A DNA stretch of 64,000 bases from Cephalotus follicularis (Eukaryota > Streptophyta > Magnoliopsida > Oxalidales > Cephalotaceae), in contig BDDD01000922.1 in NCBI GenBank assembly GCA_001972305.1, positions 62,001 to 126,000 on the forward strand, written 5' to 3'. Made by a program: the position numbers and the translations under genes. The notes below the pieces were generated by a model. It was not told where the DNA came from and searched no databases. It saw only the letters and a list, made by a program, of their open reading frames with translations. Positions 43,011 through 54,023 of the stretch are shown piece by piece (within the stretch, counting starts at the first letter, position 1; each line of letters opens with the position of its first letter).

Positions 43011-45813
43011 TGTAACACCCGAGTTTTTCAAAAATGTAATCTTATTATGGAATTAAGGAGAATGGTGAAATTCTCGAATTTGATGATGTTTTTCCCTTTT
43101 ATAACTTCGAGTTTTGAAAGATGAATGATAAGGAGATGTTCAAGGCATTGAGCAATTGAAGCCGCAATTATGATGCTCAAAACGGCTAATAATGTCTATT
43201 TTTAAAGCGCGCTTGCAAGGCCCAGCGATCACATTATTTTTACTATTTTTTTCTTGCCATTTGGATAATTTATGTCGGAATTCGCGGATTAATCGGGACC
43301 CAGACTTTAGTATTTTGTTGGTAAATACTAAGGAGGAAGCAAAGAAATAAAAGGAAGGAGAGACAGACCACGGGCGCATCTCGCGCCCGTGTAAAGAAAA
43401 CGAAGTGGGCGCAAAATGACTGCAAACAGAGAGACAGGGAGAGACAACGGGAGAGAAAGGGAGAGAGGGCGCCGGAGACGACGCTGGAGCCAGCCAAGTG
43501 ACCGGGAGAGGAAAGCGAGAAACCCAGGCACGCCTACCGCCGGTAACTCTTCGCCCCTTCTTCTCTTTTCTCTTTTCTTCCCCGCCACTGTGCGCGTTGA
43601 CCGTGCATTTTTCGACGCCGTTAAGGTCGCGGATGGGGTGGGTTTTTGTCCAGAAGGCCCGCTCTATGCATTTAGACCACCGTTGGGCATTTCTCGATTG
43701 GAATCGGCCGGGATGTGTTGACTGAGTCGACCCGGTGAGTCGAATCACTGTCGCCTGAGACCGTGCGTTTGGCACCGAGTCTTGGCGAGTCTTGGACAGT
43801 AGTGGGTAGGACTGTTGATTGTCTGGCATTTTTGTGTGGTGGCCGAAGTGGTGGAAGTCGGACGAGTCGACTCAGTGAGTTGCAACTCACTGGCGCCGGT
43901 GACACGGCGTTCGGCGCTGATTCATGGCAAGTCTTGAACGGTTTTGAGTAGACCGCTCAATGTGGAACTTGTTTATGGGTGTTTCACAAGCTGGGTGAGT
44001 AGGCCGGAATCTGGCCGACGCTCCGGCGACAGCAATGTTGGTTTATGTGTGTTGATCGTAATGGAAATGTATTGTATGTGCAGTGAGTGAGTTGGTAATT
44101 TGGTTCGACAGTGAAGGCAAATAGTAATCGATAATTAGCAACAACTTGGAAATGTTCGGCGGTTGAACCTGCAGCTCGAATGTATGGTTGCTATTGTTAA
44201 CAGGTAGGATGTATGACATGTTTATGAACATATAGCATACATATTGTGTTTGATAAATGTTATACATATGTGTGTAGTTTCGGCTAAGAAGGGATTAGTT
44301 TCTGCTAAGTTTTGGCTAGAATGAATCATGGGACAGAAGGAGATTAAAGCAAGGTAAGGAATCCTGATGACCTTTCCAGAGTATTTTATGGGTGTAAGGA
44401 AAATGCTATTTTTATGCAAAAGTAACGTAAGGATTCTTACTCACTTTTTTTCAAAGTATTTTATTTTAGTAAGGATTATGTTTAAAATTACTGCTTATAT
44501 TCTATTCTTATTCTCAATGAAGATTATGATTTTATCATTTTGAACTCGTTGAAATGTCTACTCTGATTTTACTATTTTATTAATGCTTTGAGCCGATCAC
44601 TCAAAGTATTAAGAAATGTTTTTACGAAATGAGAAAATGCAACGAACTGAGATGAACAACGACTAGATTGCGATCCAGGGTGGATTAATCTCATAAAAGA
44701 TTAATGTTATGAGCGGAGAGAGCTCACGGACATGCATGTGATGTAAGTTGGTGATCGGGCAAGTGCACAATGCCCCGGTGACTGGTTCAATTGGGTTATT
44801 TAAGTTTATACAACCCCTCGGTTATTTATGAAATGTTCTTATTCATGAGATATAATCAGAAAAATAACTGAAATGTTCTGTTTCATGAGATATGAACAGA
44901 AAAGAATGAATGTGATTTTGAAAAGGAAATGAATGTGAAATGTGCTGGTGTTTATACCAGAAAAGGATTTTAAATGATGTTTCGTTTTCAAGCATGGCTG
45001 GGCTATATACCAGAAAATGTATGATTTTTTAAATGTTCTGATTTTATGAAAGTTATAAAAAAAAAATGGATTTCGAAAGTGAAATGTTCTAGTTTTATAA
45101 AGATAAAAGATGTTTTCCAATGATGTTTTTGAAAGGTATGATTTGCAAACATTTTGATAAATATTATCAAAAACAATGGATTTTAATAACGTTTCATAAC
45201 TATGATTCTTACTGGGCTATTTGAGCTCACTCCTTTCAATGTTTTTGGTTTTCAAATAAATTTTCCAGGAAACGGTTGAACGTGGATTTACGAGCTTTAG
45301 AGGAAGTTCGTAAAAGAAGTGTTGAAAAGGAAGTATGTTATACATTAATGTTTTGTACAACTACTTTTGACGGAATGCGTTAATGTCTTCCGTTGTGTAA
45401 TATTATATGCTAAGTGATGTACGAATGTAAAGGTATTAGAAACGATCATGATAATGAGAATATGATGTTTCGAAACTTGGTGTTTAAATAATGTAAGCAT
45501 ATTATGATCCTCTGAAGCTAGTGAATATTACGTGATGTTTCCGCTGAGTAATGATGTTAGGTTTTGAAGAGAAGCTAAGCTAAGATCAGTTGTTGTAATA
45601 AAGGTTGGCCATGATGAGTGCATGAAAATTTTGAGTTCTTCATATTTTTGAATTATGAGGTTATCGAATACGATATAACATAGAGATGATTAAATGGTGA
45701 ACATATCGTTAAATGATTAAACGATTTGATGGTTAATGGTTCACCCCACGTAACGCACCGATTCCTCGAGGCTCGCGTTGAGCATAAAGTGGACTCAGGT
45801 CGAGGGCGTTACA
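43011..45813 (+). repeat. Element B: 3' LTR
   Basis: TGTAACACCCGAG to GGGCGTTACA, 2803 bp, complete. It has a purine-rich leader (43425-43475), GAGTC modules (43720-43930) and a 3' half shared with solo LTR S. The open frame of 229 codons on the minus strand (43140-43829) is low complexity, lies wholly inside the LTR and is not kept in the 5' LTR, so I do not call it a gene. Confidence 0.93.
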
Positions 45814-45818
45814 TCCTG

Positions 45819-46132
45819 CTAGAAATAGCACTGATATTGAGTGCTCCTTGTCGGATGGCCCTCCTGATTTGAAGGAATTGAAATTATAATTTCAGGATTT
45901 ACTCTATAATGGTTTCATCAAACCGAATCTTTCCCCATGGGGAGCGCCTGTTCTGTTTGTGAAGAAAAATGATGGATCCCTCTGAATGTGTGTTGATTAT
46001 CGGCAACTCAAAAGAGTACTGTTAAGAACAAGTACCCATTGCCGCACACTGATGAATTCTTTAATCCGTTGAAAGGTGTTAGTGTTCCCTAAGTTGGAAC
46101 ATCATCAGCTAAGGGTTAGAGCTGAAAATATT
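45819..46132 (+). pseudogene. Gypsy relic F: RT N-terminal part
   Basis: This continues 32104-32187 after element B. LKELKL-stop-FQDLL, [20 protein letters not shown], then CVDYRQL and [15 protein letters not shown] are the RT finger motifs of gypsy elements. HHQLRVRAEN follows near 46090-46120. Stops and a small deletion near 46085 break it. It ends about 46132, where a different gypsy gag sequence starts. Confidence 0.85.
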
Positions 46133-46795
46133 CCAAGGATAACTTAGAAGTTCGCAGCAAAGGAGAAGCGGGCATGACTCTCGACAGAGGCACTAGAGTA
46201 GGGTGGTAGCCCATCAAGGTCACTCTAGACTTGCCTGTAGTGGTAGTGAGATTTCCTTTAACCCATGCATACATCATCAACGCATGAATCATGCCTCTGA
46301 TGGCTATTGATGGAAGGCTGGCAAGTCTATTGTTTGTGGAGCTTCGGATCATAAGGTTAGAGAGTGTCCTCATGAACGCTATGGTTCTGAGAGTCAGCAA
46401 GGACAAGGAACGGTCAGTATCAAGGAGATCTTCATCAAGACCAAAGTATCGGCTATCAGCCAAGCTGTGATTTTGGACAGTTGTATCAAGAACACCCTGG
46501 TACTAGTTCACCTTCTCATGCGAGAAGAGATCGAGGTAAACGGTCTTTAGGATCGACGCCTCCAGAAGAGTAGAGGTTTGCTATGGACTAAAGGGTTGTA
46601 GAAGGATCTATTTCAGTATTTAAAGGTATTATTCTTATCTCTTTATAGATTGTAAGGACTCTTATGGATCCAGGTTCACTTTATTCATGCATTGCCTTGT
46701 AATTCATATGTCATGCTGATGTGAAACCCGAACCTTTATGGAAGTTTATGTAAATTAACACCACAATAGGAGAATCTATTCATCCTGGAAGGGTG
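46133..46795 (+). pseudogene. Gypsy relic F2: gag C-terminus and protease
   Basis: The region 46320-46500 has a decayed knuckle-like CGASDHKVRECP followed by a glutamine-rich stretch. At 46655-46795 the protease is clear: TLMDPGSLYSCIAL, then ADVKPEPLW and TTIGESIHPGRV. It continues at 58497 with CAIEIAGP and LDKLEVIIGMD, the end of the protease, because element D is inserted at the GGGTG duplication (46791-46795 and 58497-58501). The first 180 bp (46133-46320) match nothing I know. The 115-codon minus-strand frame over 46116-46463 is probably a shadow. Confidence 0.75.
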
Positions 46796-46969
46796 TGGAA
46801 TACCCTACTTGCCTGTACGTATTTTCTTTCTTACGGGTTTTATTTGTTTCGTTTATGTTTCGGGTATGTGTTATGTTCGTTTATGTTTTGGGCTGACTGA
46901 TACCAGCCTTTGTTTTGGGTTTGTTAGTATGGGCTTTTTGTTGGATAAATTTAGTTGTATTATTAATAC

Positions 46970-46978
46970 TATAAAAAC
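46970..46978 (+). promoter_or_regulatory. Possible TATA box of element D LTR
   Basis: 'tataaaaac' lies 174 bp into the LTR, upstream of the pyrimidine-rich leader. The same sequence is at 54015-54023 in the 3' LTR. The position suits a pol II promoter, but no start site can be confirmed from sequence. Confidence 0.45.
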
Positions 46979-47950
46979 CCATTTGTTAATACATAATTAT
47001 TACCTTATATTCATATAATGATTGTTTAAATTGATTTATTTAATTATATTTTCAGAATTGGTTTTTTTAAAAATAAAATCTATTCCTTTATTCACTTTCC
47101 TTCTCCCTCTCAAACACTCTCTCCCATATCTCACTCTTTCCTTTCTCCCTCTCCCTCACAACTCTATCTTCTTTCCTTCTTATCTTCCCAAAAATCAGCC
47201 CACATTCCTTATCCTAGCAGATTTGGTTTCCTTTTCTTTCTATCCTTTCCGTTTGGGCCTCTTTTGCTATATATGTGAGGCCATGCGTTTGAGTCGGCGG
47301 CCTCTCTTCTTGTGTGTTGCCACTGCCGAAATTGCTGTGCATTAGGGGCTATGATTTTCGTGTTTCTTACCCCATCAATAAGGTTGGTTTCATCAAAGGT
47401 TCAATTTAGAATTGTTTTATGGTTAATTGCATAGCATTGTCAAAGTTTTGAATGTGTATTCTTTCCGCTTTGATTATGTCGAACAGTTTGTTCTTCTCCA
47501 GTTTGTGCCGTCATTACAGGTTAGTTTGTTGTTCTACTGTGATGATTATGCATTGATGTTATCCAGAAATCGTTATGCTATACATAAGTTTCTAGAGATT
47601 GCTAGAGAAGGAGTAGTTTTGGTTTCTACCTCCTGCTTTCTGTCAAGAATAATTCATGTGGTTGTAATGATCTGTAGACACATAGGATATGTTATGTAAT
47701 CTGGTTTTGATGCATGTGATCATCATAAATTGACAGAATTGAAAGTATGTAATTGTATGTTATTGTTCAAAGTCCCTGTTACATTGAAATAATTTTCTGT
47801 CAACATGCCATTGTCGAATTCTGTGTTGTAACAATGTTTTACATGTCATATGAAGTTGTTTTACATGTTAGTAATCTTCTGGTATCGAAAAATCCGAGTC
47901 TTGGCTGTTAAAAATTGCACAAATCGCACTGAACTGCTGTTCTGAAACCC

Positions 47951-48142
47951 AGAACAGTCGACTGCCCATATGAACAAGTCGACTGTCTAGTTGAGTAGTC
48001 GACTGCATTGTGCAAACAGTTGACTGTCTTGTGTTGAGTAGTCGACTGGACCCGTGATTCAGTCGACTGCCTGCAATCTAGGTTGAGTAGTCGACTGGCC
48101 CTGTTGTGTAGTCGACGGCCACCCCTTGTTAGTCGACTGGAT
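47951..48142. repeat. CAGTCGACTG-type array in element D 5' LTR
   Basis: About nine 'AGTCGACTG' units occur at 15-30 bp spacing, most preceded by 'gagt', 'aca' or 'gt'. One 21-bp unit (48006-48026) is absent from the 3' LTR array at 56931-57119. Confidence 0.88.
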
Positions 48143-49543
48143 TTTTGAAACAGTAGGCTAGAATGTCCTGTGGTTTTCTATTTTCATCCGTTTATTCTTC
48201 TGATGATCCGGGTTTATTTCTAAACATCATTATGATTCTGTTTTATGCTCAAAATGAATTTTAGACCCTTATATGAATGTTTTTGTATTGTATAGATTGT
48301 TGTGCTACGTGGGACTTTTAAATTATCAGTTATTCGTAAGCTTATCTGTGAACGCACAAGGTACGGGTTTTTCATTCCTTGATACACTCTTACTGTTTCG
48401 ATTCTGTTTTGAGATTAAATACAGATTCTGGTTTTGTTATCATTCGGTTTTACGAATATGTTCCTTTTGGTTTATGAATTCTGTATATTTGGATTTTGAA
48501 AATAAAGTCGTTTGATATTTTATGAGGTAAATATTCTGACTTTATGAAATCAGTTATGATGCGTTTACGAAATGTTATGTAATCATCTCTTTATTGTGAA
48601 ATTAAATGAGTTGATTTTCCGATTATGAAAACATGTGTTTATATCGTTTGAGAACTATTTATGATTACGTTTTGAGAAACTTTTCTATGTGTTTTAAATG
48701 ATTTGATGAAATCATAGTTTTTAAAATGGTGATATACTGAGCTTTTAACCACCTATGGGGGTACCATAGGCATGCTGTGAGCCTGGCACGGGGGCATGAC
48801 ACTTTCCGTATTGGTGTGATTAGTTTACGGCGTCTCTCTGTGATATCCTTGGATAGGATTTGTGATAGGGGCATATGGATCGATCCTAGTTGTATGTTTT
48901 TGAGCTATGTTTATGGGAATTGTTTGTGTAGTGCCGTATACTGCAATTCCATTTGGCAATGTGGGTGTCGCGAACCCCTTGCTACTATATGATATGTTTT
49001 GGTGTTCAGTTATGGATACAATGTTTTGAAAAGGTACACTTTATGGTTTTCAAAGTTATGAATTGGTTTATATGTTTTGCCGTGGGCATTTACAAAGTAT
49101 GTTTAAATTATTTTATTGCTCAAGGTTTTTGCTTTAAAGTACTTTTGAAATCTTCTTGCTTTAAAATATCGTTTACTGCTTTATATTCTATATCCGTACT
49201 GAGGTTTGCTCAGCCGCGTTTTTATTTCCATGTGGCAGGCTATCAAGAGCAAAGGGGCAACGTGTGATGAGAGTGACTCCCATATGTCTGAGGATCATCT
49301 AGTAGCTGATCCATTTATGTTATGTGGTCGTAGTGGAACCCGTTAATTAAACAATATGTTAATTTCGTTTTATAACTTTTGGATTATGCATAAGTTTCAG
49401 TTATGATCAGTTTTTATATTTTTGGATATGCTTTAAACCATCACGTTTTTAATAAAGATGAACATTTTAATATGATATGTTATGTTTAGTTTCCGTTATT
49501 TGTACCTGTGGCGACTCCCACATTTCGGGGGTGTTACAGTTTA

Positions 49544-49554
49544 TGATATCAGTG
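49544..49554 (+). promoter_or_regulatory. Primer-binding site of element D, with mutations
   Basis: TGATATCAGTG stands where TGGTATCAGAG is expected, five bases after the LTR end. Two of eleven positions differ. Confidence 0.65.
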
Positions 49555-49710
49555 AATGGGTTTTGTTTCCTTAGAAGACCTAACTAGGTTTCACCTGGGA
49601 GCTTGGGTAGACTTGGGTTAGGACTGCTATGTTTTTGGCCTTTCTGATATGCTTTATGTTTTGATTTTTGTGTTTGAGTTTGATATCACGTGATTCGGTT
49701 TCCCTCGTAG

Positions 49711-50738
49711 ATGGTACGTACAAGAAACACTCCCCAGAGAACTGCACCAGCTGGGGCTCGAAATGAAGTCAGAAATGAGCCTTCTGTGGAAGAGTTGGTT
49801 CGTCAGGCAGTTGCTCAGGAAGTGAATCGTGTTATGCAACGACAGAATCGGGAACAAGTTGTTGAGGAGAATGCTCCGGCAGAGGTTCAGAGGGATATGG
49901 AAACTGGGGATAGGCATCACACCTACTCATGTTTGGCTTGAGCGGTTTCAGAAACAGAGGCTGCAGTATTTCAGTTTGGCTGTGACGCCAGTGGAAGCTG
50001 AACATTGGATAACACAAATGGAGAAGATCTTTAATGTTCTGAGGTGTGATGATCAGCAGAAGGTGAGGTTGGCAACTTACAAACTCGAAAGGGATGCTCA
50101 GAAATGGTGGAATACTCTGAATTCAGCAAAGGGTGAAGGTTATGCGGATGCTCTGTTGTGGTCTGAGTTCCAGAATGTCTTCTATCAGCAGTATTTCCCC
50201 ACTGCCGATAAGGAGGCCTATGCTAGAGAGTTCGTCAATACCGGGTAGAAAGATGGAGAAACAGTTTCGGAGTTCTTGGCCCGTTTCACGAGATTGGCTG
50301 GGTTTGCTGGATCCACGGCTGGGTCAGCATCAGAGCAAGCTGAAAAATTTAAGTGGAAGCTGCATTACCAGTTTCGGGGAAAGCTGATGAACTCTAGGTT
50401 TGCGGATGTAGCTGAGGTTGCTAATGCCGCGAAAAACATTGAGTTAGAGAGATTGGATTTTCAGGCAGTACGTCAGGAAGGGGATAAGAAGTGGTATAGG
50501 AGTGAGCAAGGTTCTGGACAGCAGAACAAGGGTCAAGGCAGTTCATGGAACAGAGGCAGAGGAGGTAAACAACATAAGAAAGATCACAAGCAGAATAAAG
50601 ATGGTAATCAATAGCGTCAGTAAGGAAATGATCAGAAAAATGCACAGGGAGCTGATGGGGGTAACCCCGATGTTTAGATTGCTAAATGTGATGCTTGTGG
50701 TAGGTATCATCCAGTCGGTACCTGTTATAAAGTAAGTG
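49711..50738 (+). pseudogene. Element D: gag
   Basis: The start is MVRTRNTPQR at 49711, after a leader. A frameshift near 49900 moves the reading to frame 49829-50248, with WLERFQKQRLQYF, VTPVEAEHWITQMEKIFNVL and ATYKLERDAQKWWN, then QNVFYQQYFPTADKEAYARE. A TAG at 50246 follows, then GETVSEFLARFTRLAGFAGS in frame 50276-50614. The end carries a basic, Gln- and Gly-rich tail and stops at 50612 and 50621. A CDACGRYHPVGTC knuckle near 50690 belongs to the C-terminus. It packages element RNA. The stops and the one frameshift leave little chance of a full protein. Confidence 0.9.
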
Positions 50739-51538
50739 GGGCTTGTTTTGTGTGTGGACAGATGGGACACTTTGTGAAGGATTGTCAGGATCCTCGTGCT
50801 AAGGAAAAGAAGGGTAATGGTGTGAATGCTGGGCAGCGCAACGTAGGAGGCCGAGTCTTTGCGATTACGACTCATCAGGCAGCTAATGCTCCATGTACGA
50901 TTTCGGGTTTTATTTCTATTGGTAATCGTAGAGCTTATGTGTTATATGATACTGGATCGACGCACTCGGTTGTGGTGAGATCTTTTATTCGGCATCTTGG
51001 GATGCCTTCGCAGTTGGTTGATCCAGCTTTGGTTCTTTCTACCCCTATGGGGACATCTGTTGTGATATCTGAGTGTTTTTATGCTTGCCATATTGTTTTT
51101 GATGATCGGATTCGTGATGCGGATCTTCTTCTTCTTGATATGTGTGATTTCGATGTTATTCTGGGGATGGATTGGTTGGAGCACCATCGGGCTACGATTG
51201 ATTGTCATGCTGGAAGGATTCTGTTCGGTGAAGTTGATCGGCCAGATTTTATTTATCAGGGTTCACAGCCTATGAAAGATGTTAAGATTATATATGTTAT
51301 GAAAGCTCAGAAGTTATTAGCTAAGGGCTCCGAAGGGTTTCTGGCGGTTGTGAAGGATGTCTCAAGGGTCGAGCCTTGCCTTCAAGATTATCCTGTGGTT
51401 AGAGAATTTTCTGATATGTTTCCGGAGGAGTTACCGGGTTTGCCACCGCAACGGGAAGTGGAGTTTACCATCGAGCTTATTCCTGGGGCGGCACCTATAT
51501 CTAAAGCACCGTATAGGATGGCACCGCTTGAATTGTAA
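50739..51538 (+). pseudogene. Element D: zinc knuckle, protease and start of RT
   Basis: The 262-codon frame 50750-51538 begins with CGQMGHFVKDC and goes through a basic linker. The protease follows: AYVLYDTGSTHSVVVRSF has the canonical DTG triad, and [18 protein letters not shown] closes the domain. Then come the protease-RT linker (VREFSDMFPEELPGLPPQRE) and the RT start (APISKAPYRMAPLEL). A TAA stop at 51536 separates it from the next frame, which continues in the same register 15 bp later. Apart from that stop the region looks intact. Confidence 0.92.
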
Positions 51539-51553
51539 GAGCTGAAGGAGCAG

Positions 51554-52867
51554 TTGCAAGAGTTGTTAGATCGGGGTTTTATCCGGCCGAGTGTTTCGCC
51601 GTGGGGAGCTCCGGTTTTGTTTGTGAAGAAGAAAGACGGATCTATGAGACTGTGTATTGACTACAGAGAACTAAATAGGATCACTGTTCGTAATAAATAC
51701 CCTTTGCCTAGGATTGATGACCTGTTTGATCAACTCCAAGGTGCACGGTATTTTTCTAAGATCGATTTGAGGTCTGGATATCATCAGTTGCGAATAAAAG
51801 ATGAAGATGTGCCTAAGTCTGCTTTTCGTACACGGTATGGGCATTATGAATTTCTGGTGATGCCGTTTGGGCTTACGAATGCACCGGCAGTTTTCATGGA
51901 CGTAATGAATCGGGTTTTTCATGAGTTTTTGGATCCGTTTGTGATTGTTTTCATCGATGATATCCTTGTGTATTCGAAATCGAAGGAGGAACAGGAAGAA
52001 CAACTTCGTATAGTGCCTTGTATTCTGAGGAAGAATCAACTATACGCAAAGTTTTCGAAATGTGAGTTCTGGTTGCAACAGGTGGCGTTTTTGGGCCATG
52101 TGATTACAGCGGAAGGGATTTCGGTGGATCCTGCTAAGGTTGAAGCTATTACTAAATGGCCCAGACCTACTACAGTATCGGAAGTTAGGAGCTTTTTGGG
52201 TTTGGCTGGCTACTATAGGCAGTTCATGGAAGGCTTCTCCTCTATAGCCTTGCCACTGACTCAACTTATGAGAAAGGGAGCGAAGTTTGTATGGAATGAT
52301 GAACGGAAAGCAAGCTTCGAGAAGTTGAAGAACGGTCTTGTGTCTGCACCGATTCTTCGTTTACCATCTGGGTCGGGAGGATACCAGATTTATAGTGATG
52401 CTTCTAAAAAGGGTTTGGGTTGTGTTCTGATGCAGCATGGTCATGTGATAGCATATGCTTCGAGACAGTTAAAGCCTTATGAGTTGAATTACCCTACACA
52501 TGATCTCGAATTGGCGGCAGTTGTGTTTGCATTGAAGATTTGGAGGCACTATTTGTATGGAGAAACTTGTGACGTCTTTACCGATCATAAGAGTCTCAAG
52601 TACATCTTCACGCAAAAAGAGTTGAATATGCGTCAGAGACGTTGGTTGGAGCTTTTGAAGGATTACGATCTGAATATTCAATACCACCCTGGTAAAGCAA
52701 ACATGGTAGCTGATGCTCTGAGTAGGAAGAGTTCTGGGAGTGTGGTGGCTTTGGTTACTCAGTCGCATTTGATAGCAGACATGGAGCGATTGGATTTGAA
52801 TCTGTTTGTTCGGGGTTCGGATGGATATATGGCGGGCATGTATATGGAACCTACTCTTATATCTTGA
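51554..52867 (+). pseudogene. Element D: reverse transcriptase and RNase H
   Basis: 437 codons without a stop. The RT has [45 protein letters not shown] and FIDDILVYS, with both catalytic Asp kept, followed by FLGHVIT and [15 protein letters not shown]. RNase H begins [20 protein letters not shown] and holds [26 protein letters not shown] and [31 protein letters not shown] marks its end. The last 60 codons are pre-integrase sequence before the integrase deletion. This is the best-kept RT in the window. It may still serve as a domain reference; whether it is active cannot be told. Confidence 0.93.
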
Positions 52868-53770
52868 ATTAAGGCAGCTCAGAATGCGGGAGATTGTAAG
52901 ACTGCATGGGACTTCTGTATCTATTGTTTCGGATAGGGATCCTCGTTTCACTTCACGGTTTTGGAAGGGATTTCAGAAAGCTTGGGGTACAAAGCTAAAT
53001 TTCAGTACAGCTTTCCATCCACAGACAGATGGGCAGACGGAGAGGACCATTCAGACCTTAGAAGACATGTTGAGGTCTTGTGCTTTGGACTGGACTGGGA
53101 GCTGGGATGAGTATCTGAGTCTAGTGGAGTTTTCCTACAATAACAGTTGGCATGCTAGTATTTGTATGGCTCCGTTTGAAGCTCTCTATGGGAGGAAATG
53201 TCGAGCTCCGACATGCTGGGATGAAGTCAGAGAAAGGGTTATCGAGGGACCTGAGCTAGTACGAATCACTATTGAGAAAGTGGCGATAGCGAGGGAGAGA
53301 TTGAAGACAGCTCAATCTCGACAGAAAAGTTATGCAGACAAACATCGAAGGGATTTGGAGTTCAAGGTAGGTGAACATGTGTTCTTAAAAGTTTTACCCT
53401 GGAAAGGCGTCTGACGGTTTGGACTGAAGGGAAAGTTGAGTCCTCGGTATATAGGACCATTTGAGATTCTGGAGACGGTTGGCGCAGTCGCGTATCGGTT
53501 AGCTTTGCCTCCACAGTTATCTCATGTTCATGATGTGTTCCATGTGTCCTTGTTGAGGGGTTATCAGTATCATCCCCTACACGTGGTCCACTATCCTTTG
53601 GACAGCATTCGAGAGGATCTATCTTATGATGAGGAGGCGGAAGCTATTTTGGATCGACAGGAGCGGGTTACGCGTAGCAAGACCGTTCCATTTGTGAATG
53701 TGTTATGGAGAAACCATCCCGAAAGTTAGGCTACTTGGGAAATGGAGGAGCACATTCGGGAACGATACCC
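52868..53770 (+). pseudogene. Element D: integrase, internally deleted, and chromodomain
   Basis: Near 52888 the pre-integrase sequence jumps into the middle of the integrase core. The HHCC zinc finger and the MDF motif with the first catalytic Asp are absent, about 500 bp by comparison with element A. What remains is [16 protein letters not shown] (second Asp), [10 protein letters not shown] (Glu), [20 protein letters not shown] and [11 protein letters not shown], in frame 52806-53414. A TGA stops it at 53412. [20 protein letters not shown] and a chromodomain ([15 protein letters not shown] and WRNHPES-stop-ATWEMEE) follow. Without zinc finger and first Asp the enzyme cannot work. Confidence 0.93.
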
Positions 53771-53827
53771 TCGTCTGTTCGTTTAAGGTATGTGTATGTT
53801 AAGATTTCGGGACGAAATCTTCTTTTT

Positions 53828-53839
53828 AGGGAGGGTGGA
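53828..53839 (+). promoter_or_regulatory. Polypurine tract of element D
   Basis: 'agggagggtgga' precedes the 3' LTR start TGTAATACCC at 53840. A run of T residues lies just upstream. Confidence 0.9.
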
Positions 53840-54014
53840 TGTAATACCCTGCTTTCCTGTACGTATTTTCTTTCTTACGGGTTTTATTTGTTTCGTTTAT
53901 TTTGCGGGTATGTGTTATGTTTTGTTTATGTTTTGGGCTGACTGATACCAAACTTTGTTTTGGGTTTGTTAGTATGGGCTTTTTGTTGGATAAATTTAGT
54001 TGTATTATTAATAC

Positions 54015-54023
54015 TATAAAAAC
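54015..54023 (+). promoter_or_regulatory. Possible TATA box, element D 3' LTR
   Basis: 'tataaaaac', the counterpart of 46970-46978. Confidence 0.4.

Larger units (their letters stand above)
32188..45813 (+). mobile_element. LTR retrotransposon B, whole, with TCCTG duplication
   Basis: The element runs from TCTAACACC (first bases mutated from the TGTAACACC of its 3' LTR) to GGGCGTTACA. Perfect TCCTG copies lie at 32183-32187 and 45814-45818, and the flanking gypsy pol F is continuous when B is removed. Its parts are a 5' LTR (32188-32971 plus 38349-39782, split by element A), a primer site (39787), a gag remnant (40350-40960), a noncoding stretch, a polypurine tract (42998-43010) and a 3' LTR (43011-45813). 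There is no trace of protease, RT or integrase. That suggests a non-autonomous element with LTRs and gag only. Confidence 0.9.
46796..49538 (+). repeat. Element D: 5' LTR
   Basis: 2743 bp. A pyrimidine-rich tract at 47090-47165 follows a likely TATA box at 46970. GTCGAC units lie at 47951-48142. The open frames at 47022-47345, 47427-47699 and 48273-48515 recur in the 3' LTR because the LTR is duplicated, and they do not resemble known proteins. Confidence 0.93.

Noticed and set aside
43140-43829. 229-codon minus-strand open frame, the longest in a non-pol frame
   Set aside because: It lies wholly inside the B 3' LTR, is low in complexity (Pro, Ser, Arg, Leu), runs against the element, and is only partly open in the 5' LTR copy.
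46116-46463. 115-codon minus-strand frame
   Set aside because: It overlaps plus-strand gypsy relics on both sides and shows no recognisable domain.
47022-47345. 107-codon frame with a similar one at 54108-54389
   Set aside because: The pair exists because the LTR of D is present twice. Leu-, Phe- and Ser-rich content reflects the pyrimidine-rich tract.
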